DNA of 64,000 nt from Flavobacterium sp. KACC 22763 (GTDB taxonomy: Bacteria > Bacteroidota > Bacteroidia > Flavobacteriales > Flavobacteriaceae), in the NCBI RefSeq assembly GCF_028736155.1, contig NZ_CP117879.1, positions 3,100,001 through 3,164,000 on the forward strand, read 5' to 3'. The position numbers were made by a program, and so were the translations under genes. The notes below the pieces were generated by a model, which did not search any database, had not been told where the DNA came from, and worked only from the letters and a program-made list of their open reading frames with translations. This document shows, piece after piece, positions 18,182 through 26,531 of the stretch. Every line of letters starts with the position of its first letter. The first letter of the stretch is position 1.

Positions 18182-19372
18182 ATGACAACAATAACATCTT
18201 CAGTCAATTTTCAAGAAAGAAAATTGGCACTAGAAAACGAACATAAAACACTTATCGAACAAAAAAACGAACCGCAGGAAATTGTTGGAAATGGTATATA
18301 CGACCGCTACAAAAATCCAGTTGTTACCGCTTCTCACATTCCGTTAAACTGGCGTTTTGATTTTAACGAAAATACAAATCCGTTTTTGCAGGAACGAATT
18401 GGCGTAAATGCAGCATTCAATGCTGGGGCAATGAAATGGAACGGAAAATATCTACTTGCCGTTCGTGTAGAAGGAATTGATAGAAAATCGTTTTTTGCCA
18501 TTGCCGAAAGTCCAAATGGAATAGATAATTTCAAATTTTGGGATAAACCTTGCGTAATTCCACAAACCGAGGAACCTGATACAAACGTGTACGATATGCG
18601 TTTAATAAATCACGAAGACGGTTATGTTTATGGAATTTTCTGCACCGAAAGAAAAGATCCAAAAGCTCCAAAAGGCGATACAAGTTCGGCTGTTGCCAAT
18701 GCAGGAATTGTTCGCTCTAAAGATTTAGTAAACTGGGAGAGATTACCAGATTTAATTTCGAATACAGGACAACAGCGAAATGTAGTGTTGCATCCTGAAT
18801 TTGTAAACGGAAAATATGCTTTATACACACGTCCGCAAGATGGTTTTATTGATGTTGGTTCAGGCGGCGGAATCGGTTTAGGGTATATTGAAGACATGAA
18901 AAATCCAGTTGTTAAAGACGAAAAAATTATTTTCGGAAAACAATATCATACTATTTATGAATTGAAAAACGGTTTGGGGCCAGCTCCAATTAAAACTTCA
19001 AAAGGCTGGTTGCATTTAGCGCACGGTGTACGTAATACTGCTGCAGGATTACGCTATACTTTATACATGTTCATGACCGATTTGAATGATATTTCTAAAG
19101 TTACGCACGTTCCAGCTGGACATTTTATGGGGCCTGAAGGAATTGAAAGAGTTGGTGATGTTTCGAATGTTTTGTTTTCTAACGGATGGATTGAAGGCGA
19201 AAACGGAACAGTTTACATTTATTACGCTTCATCAGATACGAGAATGCATGTGGCAGTTTCTACAGTTGACAAATTGGTTGATTATGTGATTAATACTCCT
19301 TCTGACACTTTTATTTCTGCGGGTTCAGTTCAAACGATTATTAATCAAATCGAAAAAAATAACGCAATCTAA
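18182..19372 (+). CDS. GH130 beta-1,4-mannosylglucose phosphorylase
   Basis: The enzyme phosphorolyses 4-O-beta-D-mannosyl-D-glucose to alpha-mannose-1-phosphate and glucose in the cytosol. The five-bladed propeller family signature includes VNAAFNAGAMKWNGKYLLAV near residue 80, the catalytic Asp in TNVYDMRL (about 138), the phosphate-binding region GIFCTERKD and the LGPAPIKTSKGWLHLAHGVR block. It lacks a signal peptide, as expected for a phosphorylase. The 396-residue length and the block 'GHFMGPEGIERVGDVSNVLF' fit subfamily GH130_1. The epimerase gene starts 8 bases later, and the pairing supports mannosyl-glucose rather than mannobiose as the substrate. Confidence 0.94.
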   Translation: MTTITSSVNFQERKLALENEHKTLIEQKNEPQEIVGNGIYDRYKNPVVTASHIPLNWRFDFNENTNPFLQERIGVNAAFNAGAMKWNGKYLLAVRVEGIDRKSFFAIAESPNGIDNFKFWDKPCVIPQTEEPDTNVYDMRLINHEDGYVYGIFCTERKDPKAPKGDTSSAVANAGIVRSKDLVNWERLPDLISNTGQQRNVVLHPEFVNGKYALYTRPQDGFIDVGSGGGIGLGYIEDMKNPVVKDEKIIFGKQYHTIYELKNGLGPAPIKTSKGWLHLAHGVRNTAAGLRYTLYMFMTDLNDISKVTHVPAGHFMGPEGIERVGDVSNVLFSNGWIEGENGTVYIYYASSDTRMHVAVSTVDKLVDYVINTPSDTFISAGSVQTIINQIEKNNAI

Positions 19373-19379
19373 AAATACC

Positions 19380-20570
19380 GTGTCATTACAACTAAAGCTT
19401 TTAAAATCGGAATTAACCGCAGAACTGGATTCTATTCTAAACTATTGGTCTCAACGAACTGTAGATGAAAAAAATGGCGGTTTTGTCGGACAAATCGATT
19501 TTAACGATCAACTCATTGCAAATGCAGAAAAAGGTTCGGTTTTAAACGCCCGAATCCTTTGGACGTTTTCTGCCAGTTACAAAACCACAAATAACGAAAA
19601 CCACAAAAAACTGGCAGAAAGGGCATTTGAGTTTCTTGCAGCTAACTTTTATGATACACAATTTGGAGGTCTTTTTTGGAGTATTAATGAGGATAAAACT
19701 CCAAAAGACACCAAAAACCAGATTTATGCTTTAGCCTTTGCGATTTATGGATTGTCTGAATATTATTCGATTTCAAACGAAGAAAAAGCTTTAGATATTG
19801 CTAAGAAACTATACTTAAAAATTGAGGAACATAGTTACGATCCTATAAACAAAGGGTATTTTGAAGCTTTCACAAGAGATTGGCAGCCCATTGAAGATTT
19901 GCGTTTGAGCGCAAAAGATGCCAATGAAAAGAAAACCATGAATACGCATCTTCACATTATTGAAGGTTATGTGAATTTATACAAGGTTTGGAAAGATGAA
20001 AAACTGCTTGCCACTATCATCGAATTACTAGAAACCATCGAAAAATATTTTATCAATACCGAAACAGGCCATTTGCATTTGTTTTTTGACGAAAACTGGA
20101 AAGAAAAACCAGACGTTATTTCATACGGGCATGATATTGAAGCCGCTTGGCTTTTGCAGCAATGCGCCGAAATTTCAGGAAATAAAACTTTGATTGCTAA
20201 CTATAAAAAACATGCCATTCAAATTGCAGAAGTAACCAAAGAAGGTTTAGATGCTGACGGCGGTTTATGGTACGAATTTGATCCTGAAAAAAATGAATTA
20301 ATTGCTGAAAAACATTGGTGGCCACAAGCTGAAGCTATAATTGGTTTTTATAATGCATATCAATTAACTGGAAAAGAAGAATATCTGGACATTGTTTACA
20401 AAAACTGGAAATTCATAAAAAAACACATCATAGATCCGCAAAATGGAGAATGGTATTGGGGTGTTTATGGCGATTATAGTATAATGAAAAAAGACAAAGC
20501 CGGATTCTGGAAATGTCCTTACCATAATGGCCGTGCTTGTTTGGAGCTTATTAATCGAATTGAAAATTAA
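19380..20570 (+). CDS. Mannobiose/cellobiose 2-epimerase (AGE family)
   Basis: This cytosolic (alpha/alpha)6-barrel enzyme should convert beta-1,4-mannobiose to mannosyl-glucose for the GH130 partner. Recognisable segments are YWSQRTVDEKNGGFVGQIDF, GSVLNARILWTFSA, the catalytic histidine regions MNTHLHIIEGY and YGHDIEAAWLL, and KHWWPQAEAIIGFYNAYQ. The length (396) matches characterised cellobiose 2-epimerases. The start is GTG at 19380, only 8 bases after the GH130 stop; no better ATG is available before the conserved N-terminus. The last gene of the tight core group; a repeat element separates it from the next mannanase gene. Confidence 0.93.
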   Translation: MSLQLKLLKSELTAELDSILNYWSQRTVDEKNGGFVGQIDFNDQLIANAEKGSVLNARILWTFSASYKTTNNENHKKLAERAFEFLAANFYDTQFGGLFWSINEDKTPKDTKNQIYALAFAIYGLSEYYSISNEEKALDIAKKLYLKIEEHSYDPINKGYFEAFTRDWQPIEDLRLSAKDANEKKTMNTHLHIIEGYVNLYKVWKDEKLLATIIELLETIEKYFINTETGHLHLFFDENWKEKPDVISYGHDIEAAWLLQQCAEISGNKTLIANYKKHAIQIAEVTKEGLDADGGLWYEFDPEKNELIAEKHWWPQAEAIIGFYNAYQLTGKEEYLDIVYKNWKFIKKHIIDPQNGEWYWGVYGDYSIMKKDKAGFWKCPYHNGRACLELINRIEN

Positions 20571-20607
20571 GATTCAGATAAAAATCAAAACGTCTTGAAG
20601 AACGTAA

Positions 20608-20692
20608 AGCCCTAGCCCCGATAGAAGTGGAAATCCTTTTTGTGCTGGGGTTCAGCACAAAAAGATTGGAGCGGATAGCGGGATTAGCTCCT
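20608..20692. repeat. Dispersed ~85-base intergenic element (copy 1)
   Basis: The element starts at GCCCTAGCCCCGATAGAAGT, has a central hairpin TTTTTGTGCTG / CAGCACAAAAA and ends in GCGGGATTAGCTCC. A second, diverged copy lies in reverse orientation at 51494-51576. It sits inside the PUL plus arm between the epimerase and mannanase genes. Confidence 0.8.
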
Positions 20693-20705
20693 TAAAATAT
20701 AAATT

Positions 20706-21992
20706 ATGAAAAAAAGATTTTTTAAAACCCTTTCATTAGCCTTGATTTTTTCTGCAATTGCTTGTCAGGCGCAAGAAAGAATAACCGTAAAAGGAAATGA
20801 ATTTTACAAAGGTGATAAACCGTATGCTTATATTGGAACCAATTATTGGTACGGAAGTATGCTGGCTTCTAAAAAAATAGGCGATCGTAAAAGGCTTTTG
20901 CGTGAGTTGGATTTAATGAAGAAAAACGGAATCGATAATTTACGGGTTTTAGTTGGCGCTGATGGCGGAAAATATGATTTTACAGTTCGTCCGGCACTGC
21001 AATACGAACAAGGAAAATACAACGAAGATTTATTGGATGGATTGGATTTCCTAATCAGCGAAATGAGCAAACGCGGTATGTATGCCGTTTTATACTTGAC
21101 CAATAACTGGGAATGGTCGGGTGGAATGTCGCAATATTTGGAATGGAATGGCAAAGGTCCAGTTCCGGTTCCGAATATTCCGCCGAATACATGGCCACAA
21201 TTTATGTCATATACAGAACAGTTTCATAGCTGCGAACCTTGCATGGAAGCATTAAACAATCATGTGAAGTTTATTATTGGCAGAACAAATGCGTATTCTA
21301 AAAAGAAATACAACGAAGATAATACGATAATGTCTTGGCAAGTTGGAAATGAACCTCGACTTTTTACGGTAGAAAATGAAGCAAAATTCACAAAATGGCT
21401 CAATAATATTGTGGATTTGATTGATAGTTTAGACAAAAACCATTTGGTTTCTACAGGTTCTGAAGGGAAAAATAGTTCCAACGACAGCATGGAAATCTTC
21501 GAGAGAACGCATCAGAATCCGAACATCGACTATTTGACGATGCATATCTGGCCTAAAAACTGGAATTGGTTTAAAGCCGATAATGCCGAAGCTACATTTT
21601 CAAAAACCATTGAAAACGCTGGAAAATATATTGATGATCATATTAAAGTCGCTAATAATTTAAAACGCCCAATAATTATTGAAGAATTTGGTCTTCCGAG
21701 GGAAAACGAAAACCTGAACGCTGGAGCTTCTTCTGTTTACAGAGATAAATTTTACAGCTATATTTTTGGAAGAGTTGCAGAAAGCGTTAAAAATAATGGC
21801 CCATTAAGGGCTGCCAATTTCTGGGGTTATGGCGGCGAAGGAAAAGCAATTCATCCAGACGGAAAATGGACCCCAGGAGAACCTTTTACAACAGATCCTC
21901 CGCAAGAACCGCAAGGTTTAAATTCAGTTTTTAATGGAGACAAATCAACATTAGAAATTGTAAAAAAATACAATTCAGAATTAAAGAAATAA
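20706..21992 (+). CDS. Endo-beta-1,4-mannanase, GH5_7-like
   Basis: A secreted or surface mannanase of 428 residues that should cut the mannan backbone. The N-terminus MKKRFFKTLSLALIFSAIAC fits a lipoprotein signal, with cleavage at AQ as an alternative. The GH5 acid/base is the Glu in SWQVGNEPRLF (about residue 214) and the nucleophile is the Glu in IIIEEFGLPRE (about 326). The blocks YIGTNYWYGSML and NWEWSGGMSQYL are characteristic of GH5 subfamily 7 (plant/bacterial mannanases) and separate it from the GH5_2-like protein at the other end of the locus. It follows the repeat element after the epimerase gene. Confidence 0.93.
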   Translation: MKKRFFKTLSLALIFSAIACQAQERITVKGNEFYKGDKPYAYIGTNYWYGSMLASKKIGDRKRLLRELDLMKKNGIDNLRVLVGADGGKYDFTVRPALQYEQGKYNEDLLDGLDFLISEMSKRGMYAVLYLTNNWEWSGGMSQYLEWNGKGPVPVPNIPPNTWPQFMSYTEQFHSCEPCMEALNNHVKFIIGRTNAYSKKKYNEDNTIMSWQVGNEPRLFTVENEAKFTKWLNNIVDLIDSLDKNHLVSTGSEGKNSSNDSMEIFERTHQNPNIDYLTMHIWPKNWNWFKADNAEATFSKTIENAGKYIDDHIKVANNLKRPIIIEEFGLPRENENLNAGASSVYRDKFYSYIFGRVAESVKNNGPLRAANFWGYGGEGKAIHPDGKWTPGEPFTTDPPQEPQGLNSVFNGDKSTLEIVKKYNSELKK

Positions 21993-22012
21993 AAGGATCA
22001 TTTATCCCTATT

Positions 22013-22104
22013 TTCTGTAGAGACGCACTGCAGTGCGTCTTATGCGCAACGAATATACGCGTCGTAAACTGGGCGTAGACGCACTGCGGTGCGCCTCTAC
22101 AGAA
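22013..22104. repeat. 92-base element with long terminal inverted repeats (AGACGCACTGCAGTGCGTCT family)
   Basis: The left end TTCTGTAGAGACGCACTGCA and the right end (read in reverse) TTCTGTAGAGGCGCACCGCA match at 18 of 20 bases. Each end is itself palindromic around CACTGCAGTG / CACTGCGGTG. The whole looks like a small non-autonomous REP/MITE-type element between two PUL genes. A single-end copy lies at 24190-24215. Confidence 0.82.
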
Positions 22105-22136
22105 TAACAAAATTGAAATTTGATAAAAAATACAAC

Positions 22137-24116
22137 ATGAAAAATACATTCATTCTTTTTTGTTTTTTATTTCTGAACACCTCTTTTTCTCAAAAGAAAC
22201 AAGACTTTGTTCTAAAATCTTCCGACGGAAAAATCGAAGTTAAAATTACTGTGAATGACAAAATCAGCTGGACAATCTCGCATGAAAAAGATTTGATTTT
22301 GGCTCCATCTGAAATGTCGATGACTTTAGATCAAAATGAGGTTTTAGGAAAAAATCCTGTTGTTTTAAATTCGGAAAAAGAAAGCGTAAATACTTTTTTT
22401 GAAACGCCTTTATACAAAAAGAAAACCGTTAAAGATCAATACAACAAACTGATTCTAAATTTTAAAAATGATTTCAGTATTGAATTTCGTGTTTTTGATG
22501 ATGGCGCTGCATATCGATTCATCACAAAAAAGAAAAAAGAAATTACGGTTAAAGACGAAGAAGTGATGCTGAATTTCGATAAGGATTATAATACTTTGAT
22601 GCCGTATGTACGTGATTTAAGAAATCCAAAAGATCAGTTTATTTCTTCGTTTGAGTCGCATTATGAAAACAAAAAAATAAGCGAATTTTCTAAAGACACT
22701 TTAGCTTTTCTTCCATTTTTAATTGATTATAAAAACCGTAAAAAGGCAGTTTTCTTAGAAGCCGATCTCGAAGATTATGCGGGATTATTTGTAACGAATA
22801 ACAAAAATAAAACAGGTTTTGAATCTCGTTTTTCTAAATATCCAATTCAAGAAACCAACGGAGGATTTAATCACCTCAACAAACTAATTACAGAAAGAGC
22901 CGATTATTTGGTAAAAACAAAAGGAACGAGAACTTTTCCATGGAGAGCAATTGTGATTTCTGAAAATGATGCCGCTTTGGCCAATAATGATATGGTTCAG
23001 AAATTGGCAGAACCATCAAAAATAAAAGACATTTCTTGGATAAAACCTGGAAAAGTAGCTTGGGATTGGTGGAACGACTGGAACATCTACAATGTAGATT
23101 TTAAAGCTGGCATCAATACGCAGACGTATAAATATTATATTGATTTTGCTTCTAAAAATAAAGTCGAATATGTGGTTTTGGATGAAGGCTGGAGCATTGA
23201 AACCGATATCATGCAACACAATCCAAATGTAGATTTGGAAGCTTTAATAGCTTACGCGAAAGAACGAAACGTGGGCATTATTTTGTGGGCTTCATGGATG
23301 GCTTTGCATGAAAATATTGATCGCGTTTTTGACAATTATGCAAAACTGGGCGTAAAAGGTTTTAAAGTAGATTTTATTGACCGTGACGATGCCAAAATGG
23401 TAAATTCTGTTTATAATATTGCGCAAAAAGCAGCCAATCATAAATTGATTATTGATTTTCACGGTATGTACAAACCAACTGGAATTCAGAGAACGTATCC
23501 AAATATTTTAAACTTTGAAGGTGTAAAAGGTTTAGAAAACAATAAATGGACACCAAATGATGATGTTCCGCTTTATGATGTAACAATTCCGTTTATTAGA
23601 ATGATGGCTGGACCAATGGATTATACACCTGGCGCAATGCGAAATGCTACAAAAAGCGAATTCAAGCCAAGTCATTCCACTCCAATGAGTCAGGGAACAA
23701 GATGCCATCAATTGGCACTTTATACCATTTTTGAAGCGCCTTTGCAAATGATGGCTGATAGTCCGACGGCTTTTATAAAGGAACAAGAAAGCACTGATTA
23801 TATTGCTAAAGTTCCGACCACTTTTGATGAAACTACCGCTCTTGATGGTGAAGTTGGAAAATATGTTTCTATTGCCCGAAGAAAAGGAAATACTTGGTAC
23901 TTAGGCGCAATAACAAATTGGGATTCTAGAGAAGTAACAATTGATTTTTCTTTCCTTGAAAAAGGCAAAAAATTCCAAGCCGAAATCTTCTCAGATGGAA
24001 TAAATGCCGACAAAGCGGCAACTGATTATAAAAAGGAAATCATAACCGTTGACTCGACAACTAAACTAAAATATCGTTTAGCAAGCGGTGGCGGATTGGC
24101 GATGATTATAAAATAA
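22137..24116 (+). CDS. Secreted glycoside hydrolase GH97 (probable retaining alpha-galactosidase)
   Basis: GH97 enzymes are periplasmic alpha-glycosidases of Bacteroidota. ATG at 22137 gives the signal peptide MKNTFILFCFLFLNTSFSQ; an upstream TTG in the repeat element is rejected. The N-terminal beta-sandwich covers about residues 20-275; the barrel starts at PGKVAWDWWNDWNIYNVDF and contains YVVLDEGWS, GFKVDFIDRDDAKMVN and LIIDFHGMYKPTGIQRTYPN. The Asp in KVDFIDRDD corresponds to the nucleophile of the retaining branch (BtGH97b-type alpha-galactosidase), while inverting SusB-type alpha-glucosidases lack it. This agrees with galactose side chains as the target. Length 659 is normal. It is the last PUL gene on the plus arm. 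Confidence 0.9.
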   Translation: MKNTFILFCFLFLNTSFSQKKQDFVLKSSDGKIEVKITVNDKISWTISHEKDLILAPSEMSMTLDQNEVLGKNPVVLNSEKESVNTFFETPLYKKKTVKDQYNKLILNFKNDFSIEFRVFDDGAAYRFITKKKKEITVKDEEVMLNFDKDYNTLMPYVRDLRNPKDQFISSFESHYENKKISEFSKDTLAFLPFLIDYKNRKKAVFLEADLEDYAGLFVTNNKNKTGFESRFSKYPIQETNGGFNHLNKLITERADYLVKTKGTRTFPWRAIVISENDAALANNDMVQKLAEPSKIKDISWIKPGKVAWDWWNDWNIYNVDFKAGINTQTYKYYIDFASKNKVEYVVLDEGWSIETDIMQHNPNVDLEALIAYAKERNVGIILWASWMALHENIDRVFDNYAKLGVKGFKVDFIDRDDAKMVNSVYNIAQKAANHKLIIDFHGMYKPTGIQRTYPNILNFEGVKGLENNKWTPNDDVPLYDVTIPFIRMMAGPMDYTPGAMRNATKSEFKPSHSTPMSQGTRCHQLALYTIFEAPLQMMADSPTAFIKEQESTDYIAKVPTTFDETTALDGEVGKYVSIARRKGNTWYLGAITNWDSREVTIDFSFLEKGKKFQAEIFSDGINADKAATDYKKEIITVDSTTKLKYRLASGGGLAMIIK

Positions 24117-24133
24117 AATCCATTTCTATAAAC

Positions 24134-24166
24134 AAACCCGACAGGTTTTTAAAACCTGTCGGGTTT
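24134..24166 (+). terminator. Terminator after GH97 (AAACCCGACAGG hairpin)
   Basis: AAACCCGACAGGTTTT and its exact complement form a 15-base stem that closes the plus arm of the PUL. The stem is also of the dispersed-repeat type, so it may be a repeat element co-opted as terminator. Only short T/A tracts follow. Confidence 0.7.
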
Positions 24167-24189
24167 AATATACATTATATTAACGAAAT

Positions 24190-24215
24190 GTAGACGCACT
24201 GCAGTGTGTCTCTAC
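24190..24215. repeat. Single copy of the GTAGACGCACTGCAGTG palindrome
   Basis: This 26-base near-palindrome has the same core as the ends of the 92-base element at 22013-22104, about 2.1 kb away. Confidence 0.75.
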
Positions 24216-24255
24216 GATTATGCCTCTTCGTCATTTCACAATTCACATTTTACAA

Positions 24256-25212
24256 TTAAGATAAAATCTTCTCAATCGCATTTAATTCATCATTTGTAAA
24301 TTCAGTATTTTGCAGACAATCAATATTATTACACAATTGTTTTACAGAACTAGCACCAATTAAAACCGAGGTAATTCGTTTATCTTTCTGCAACCAAGCC
24401 AAAGCCATTTGCGCCAAAGACTGATTTCTATTTTGAGCAATTTCATTCAGCTGAATTAATTTCTGAATACGTTCTTGCGTCACCTCATCTTCTCTCAAAT
24501 GTCCATTCGGATTATGAGCTCGTGAGTTTTCGGGAATCCCTTTTAAATATTTATCAGTCAGAAGTCCTTGTGCTAAAGGTGAAAAAGCAATACAACCTAC
24601 TCCCTTTTCTTCCAGAACATCCAATAAACCATTTTCAACCCAGCGTTCCAACATGGAGTATTTTGCTTGATGAATCAAACAAGGCGTTCCCAATTGTTTT
24701 AAAACATCAACAGCAACACGAGTCTGTTCTGCCGAATAATTACTGATTCCAACATACAAAGCTTTTCCGCTTCTAACAGCGTGGTCTAAAGCCATCATAG
24801 TTTCTTCAATCGGCGTTTCTGGATCAGGACGATGCGAGTAAAAAATATCGACATAATCAATGTTCATTCGTTTCAAACTCTGATCTAAACTTGACAATAA
24901 ATATTTTCTCGAACCCCAATCTCCATAAGGGCCTTTCCACATAGTATAACCTGCTTTAGTAGAAATCACGATTTCATCACGCAGATTTCCTTGAAAATTA
25001 TGCCATAATATTTTACCAAAATTCTCCTCAGCAGAACCTGGAACTGGTCCGTAATTATTCGCCAAATCAAAATGGGTAATTCCTTTATCAAAAGCTTCAA
25101 TAGCAATGCTTTCTGCGTTTTCAAAATTATCAACCGAACCAAAGTTGTGCCATAATCCTAAAGAAATTTCAGGAAGCAACAAACCGCTTTTTCCGCATCT
25201 GTTATATTTCAT
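24256..25212 (-). CDS. Aldo/keto reductase (YghZ/GPR-like)
   Basis: A cytosolic NADPH-dependent reductase of aldehydes and ketones; the closest well-known relatives reduce methylglyoxal and L-glyceraldehyde-3-phosphate. The catalytic tetrad can be placed: Asp in FDLANNYG (with its Tyr), Lys in ISTKAGY and His in FYSHRPD. The strongly conserved SLGLWHNFG start and YGPVPGSAEENFGKIL loop fit the YghZ/KvBeta-like branch. Length 318 is slightly shorter than E. coli YghZ but complete. It is convergent with GH97, so it is not part of the PUL operon. Confidence 0.92.
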   Translation of the reverse strand: MKYNRCGKSGLLLPEISLGLWHNFGSVDNFENAESIAIEAFDKGITHFDLANNYGPVPGSAEENFGKILWHNFQGNLRDEIVISTKAGYTMWKGPYGDWGSRKYLLSSLDQSLKRMNIDYVDIFYSHRPDPETPIEETMMALDHAVRSGKALYVGISNYSAEQTRVAVDVLKQLGTPCLIHQAKYSMLERWVENGLLDVLEEKGVGCIAFSPLAQGLLTDKYLKGIPENSRAHNPNGHLREDEVTQERIQKLIQLNEIAQNRNQSLAQMALAWLQKDKRITSVLIGASSVKQLCNNIDCLQNTEFTNDELNAIEKILS

Positions 25213-25268
25213 GTTTTTAATTTAAAAGTTGGAGTTTTAATAGATTTTAAAGGTAAAAAAAACTCCCG

Positions 25269-25319
25269 CAGATTTAGCAGATTTAGGAGATAAAAAATCT
25301 GCCGAATCTGCTAAATCTG
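25269..25319. repeat. Inverted repeat CAGATTTAGCAGATT between the HdeD-like and reductase genes
   Basis: A perfect 15-base inverted repeat with a 21-base loop. It lies downstream of the HdeD-like gene and upstream of the aldo/keto reductase. It could terminate the first, but no T-run follows, so a repeat element is more likely. Confidence 0.7.
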
Positions 25320-25346
25320 GGGAAGAAAATTAAAATCTAATTCTTT

Positions 25347-25913
25347 TTAAACTAAATCGTGTAGTTTTTTCAGTTTGAAAGAAAAATAAATGTAAAAAAT
25401 ACCACTTGCGATGAAAGCAAAAGCAGTCCAATATACTATTGAAAGTCCTGCAAAAACAGGATTCCATAATAATAAAAATGAAAATAACAGTCCTAAGATC
25501 CCCAATCCTAAAAGATTTTTCCAATCTGGAACAGAATAGCTTTTTAAATTAAAAGCCATAAAAATAGCCATTACAGAACGAAATAAAATAGCCAATCCAA
25601 CATAGAGTGGCAAAAGTGTTACCGAAACTAACGGATTAGCAATTAATACTATTCCAACTCCTAAACCTATAATTCCAGATACTAGTGTCCAGCCCCAATT
25701 GTCTATTTTTTTTCTGTTTGAAAGTGCAAAAATAATTTCAAAAATTCCGCTGACCAGAAAAGACACACTAAATAAAAATGCCAATGTTAAATATGCTTTT
25801 ACAGGTGTGGCAAAAGACCAAAATCCAATGATTACAAAAAGTATTCCCACTAATAACGGAATGTACCAATAATCAATTGCTGCTTTCACTTTTTTAAATA
25901 AAGAATGTTCCAT
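25347..25913 (-). CDS. HdeD-family (DUF308) membrane protein
   Basis: A 188-residue protein with six predicted membrane helices arranged as short pairs, for example YIPLLVGILFVIIGFWSFAT and LVSGIIGLGVGIVLIANPL. The pattern of repeated 'G(I/L)...G..L..NP' turns is typical of the HdeD/DUF308 group; E. coli HdeD is linked with acid stress. The molecular function of the family is not settled. It is monocistronic here, with a repeat element on each side. Confidence 0.85.
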   Translation of the reverse strand: MEHSLFKKVKAAIDYWYIPLLVGILFVIIGFWSFATPVKAYLTLAFLFSVSFLVSGIFEIIFALSNRKKIDNWGWTLVSGIIGLGVGIVLIANPLVSVTLLPLYVGLAILFRSVMAIFMAFNLKSYSVPDWKNLLGLGILGLLFSFLLLWNPVFAGLSIVYWTAFAFIASGIFYIYFSFKLKKLHDLV

Positions 25914-26223
25914 AATACTATTTTAAAATCTTGCCTACTCTATAAAGTTTTCAGCTTACCTTAAACACCAATTAAAAAATATTTTTAATTGGTTGTCTAT
26001 CAAAGATAAAACAAAAGCATAAACCAAAATAGTTTTTATATAATAAAATACTGACATATAACACCTTAAGCATACAACAAATCAATAGTATCCAGCTTTA
26101 GCTGGGTGAAAACATAATCAAATGAAAAGGGCTGTGGCCAAACCTACAAAGTTTGGCTAAAGCCCTTTCCTTATTCAAATCTTATTCCCCTAGCTAAAGC
26201 TAGGGGCTATTCAAAAAATATGA

Positions 26224-26304
26224 ATTGCTTTTGAAGAAATTATTGAGAATTTTACAGAATTAAATAAAGAAGATATTCTTGTTGCTTTAGCTTTTGCAAC
26301 ATAA
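26224..26304 (+). pseudogene. DUF433 (VapB-like antitoxin) C-terminal fragment, copy 1
   Basis: Read in frame, the segment encodes 26 residues, IAFEEIIENFTELNKEDILV followed by ALAFAT and a stop. This matches the end of DUF433 antitoxins ('IEEIL..FPELT.EDI.A.LAYA', from memory of the family). A TGA stands directly before it and there is no start codon, so it is a remnant. The partner toxin (DUF5615 type) is absent. Confidence 0.65.
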
Positions 26305-26450
26305 CAATTCAATAGCGTCCAGCTTTAGCTGGATGAAAACATAAACACAATAAAAAGGGCTTTAGCCAAACCTACAAAGTTTGGCTAAAGCCCTTTCTTA
26401 TTCAAATCATGTTCCCCTAGCTAAAGCTAGGGGCTATTCAAAAAATATGA

Positions 26451-26531
26451 ATTGCTTTTGAAGAAATTATTGAGAATTTTACAGAATTAAATAAAGAAGA
26501 TATTCTTGTTGCTTTAGCTTTTGCAACATAA
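26451..26531 (+). pseudogene. DUF433 (VapB-like antitoxin) C-terminal fragment, copy 2
   Basis: A second copy, apparently base-for-base the same as the one 227 bases upstream, with the same blocking TGA in front. It was created with the tandem duplication of the array. Confidence 0.65.

Noticed and set aside
17859..18185. A 108-codon frame that overlaps the GH130 start by 4 bases
   Set aside because: It is a shadow in another frame of the GPH transporter gene, with no plausible protein composition.
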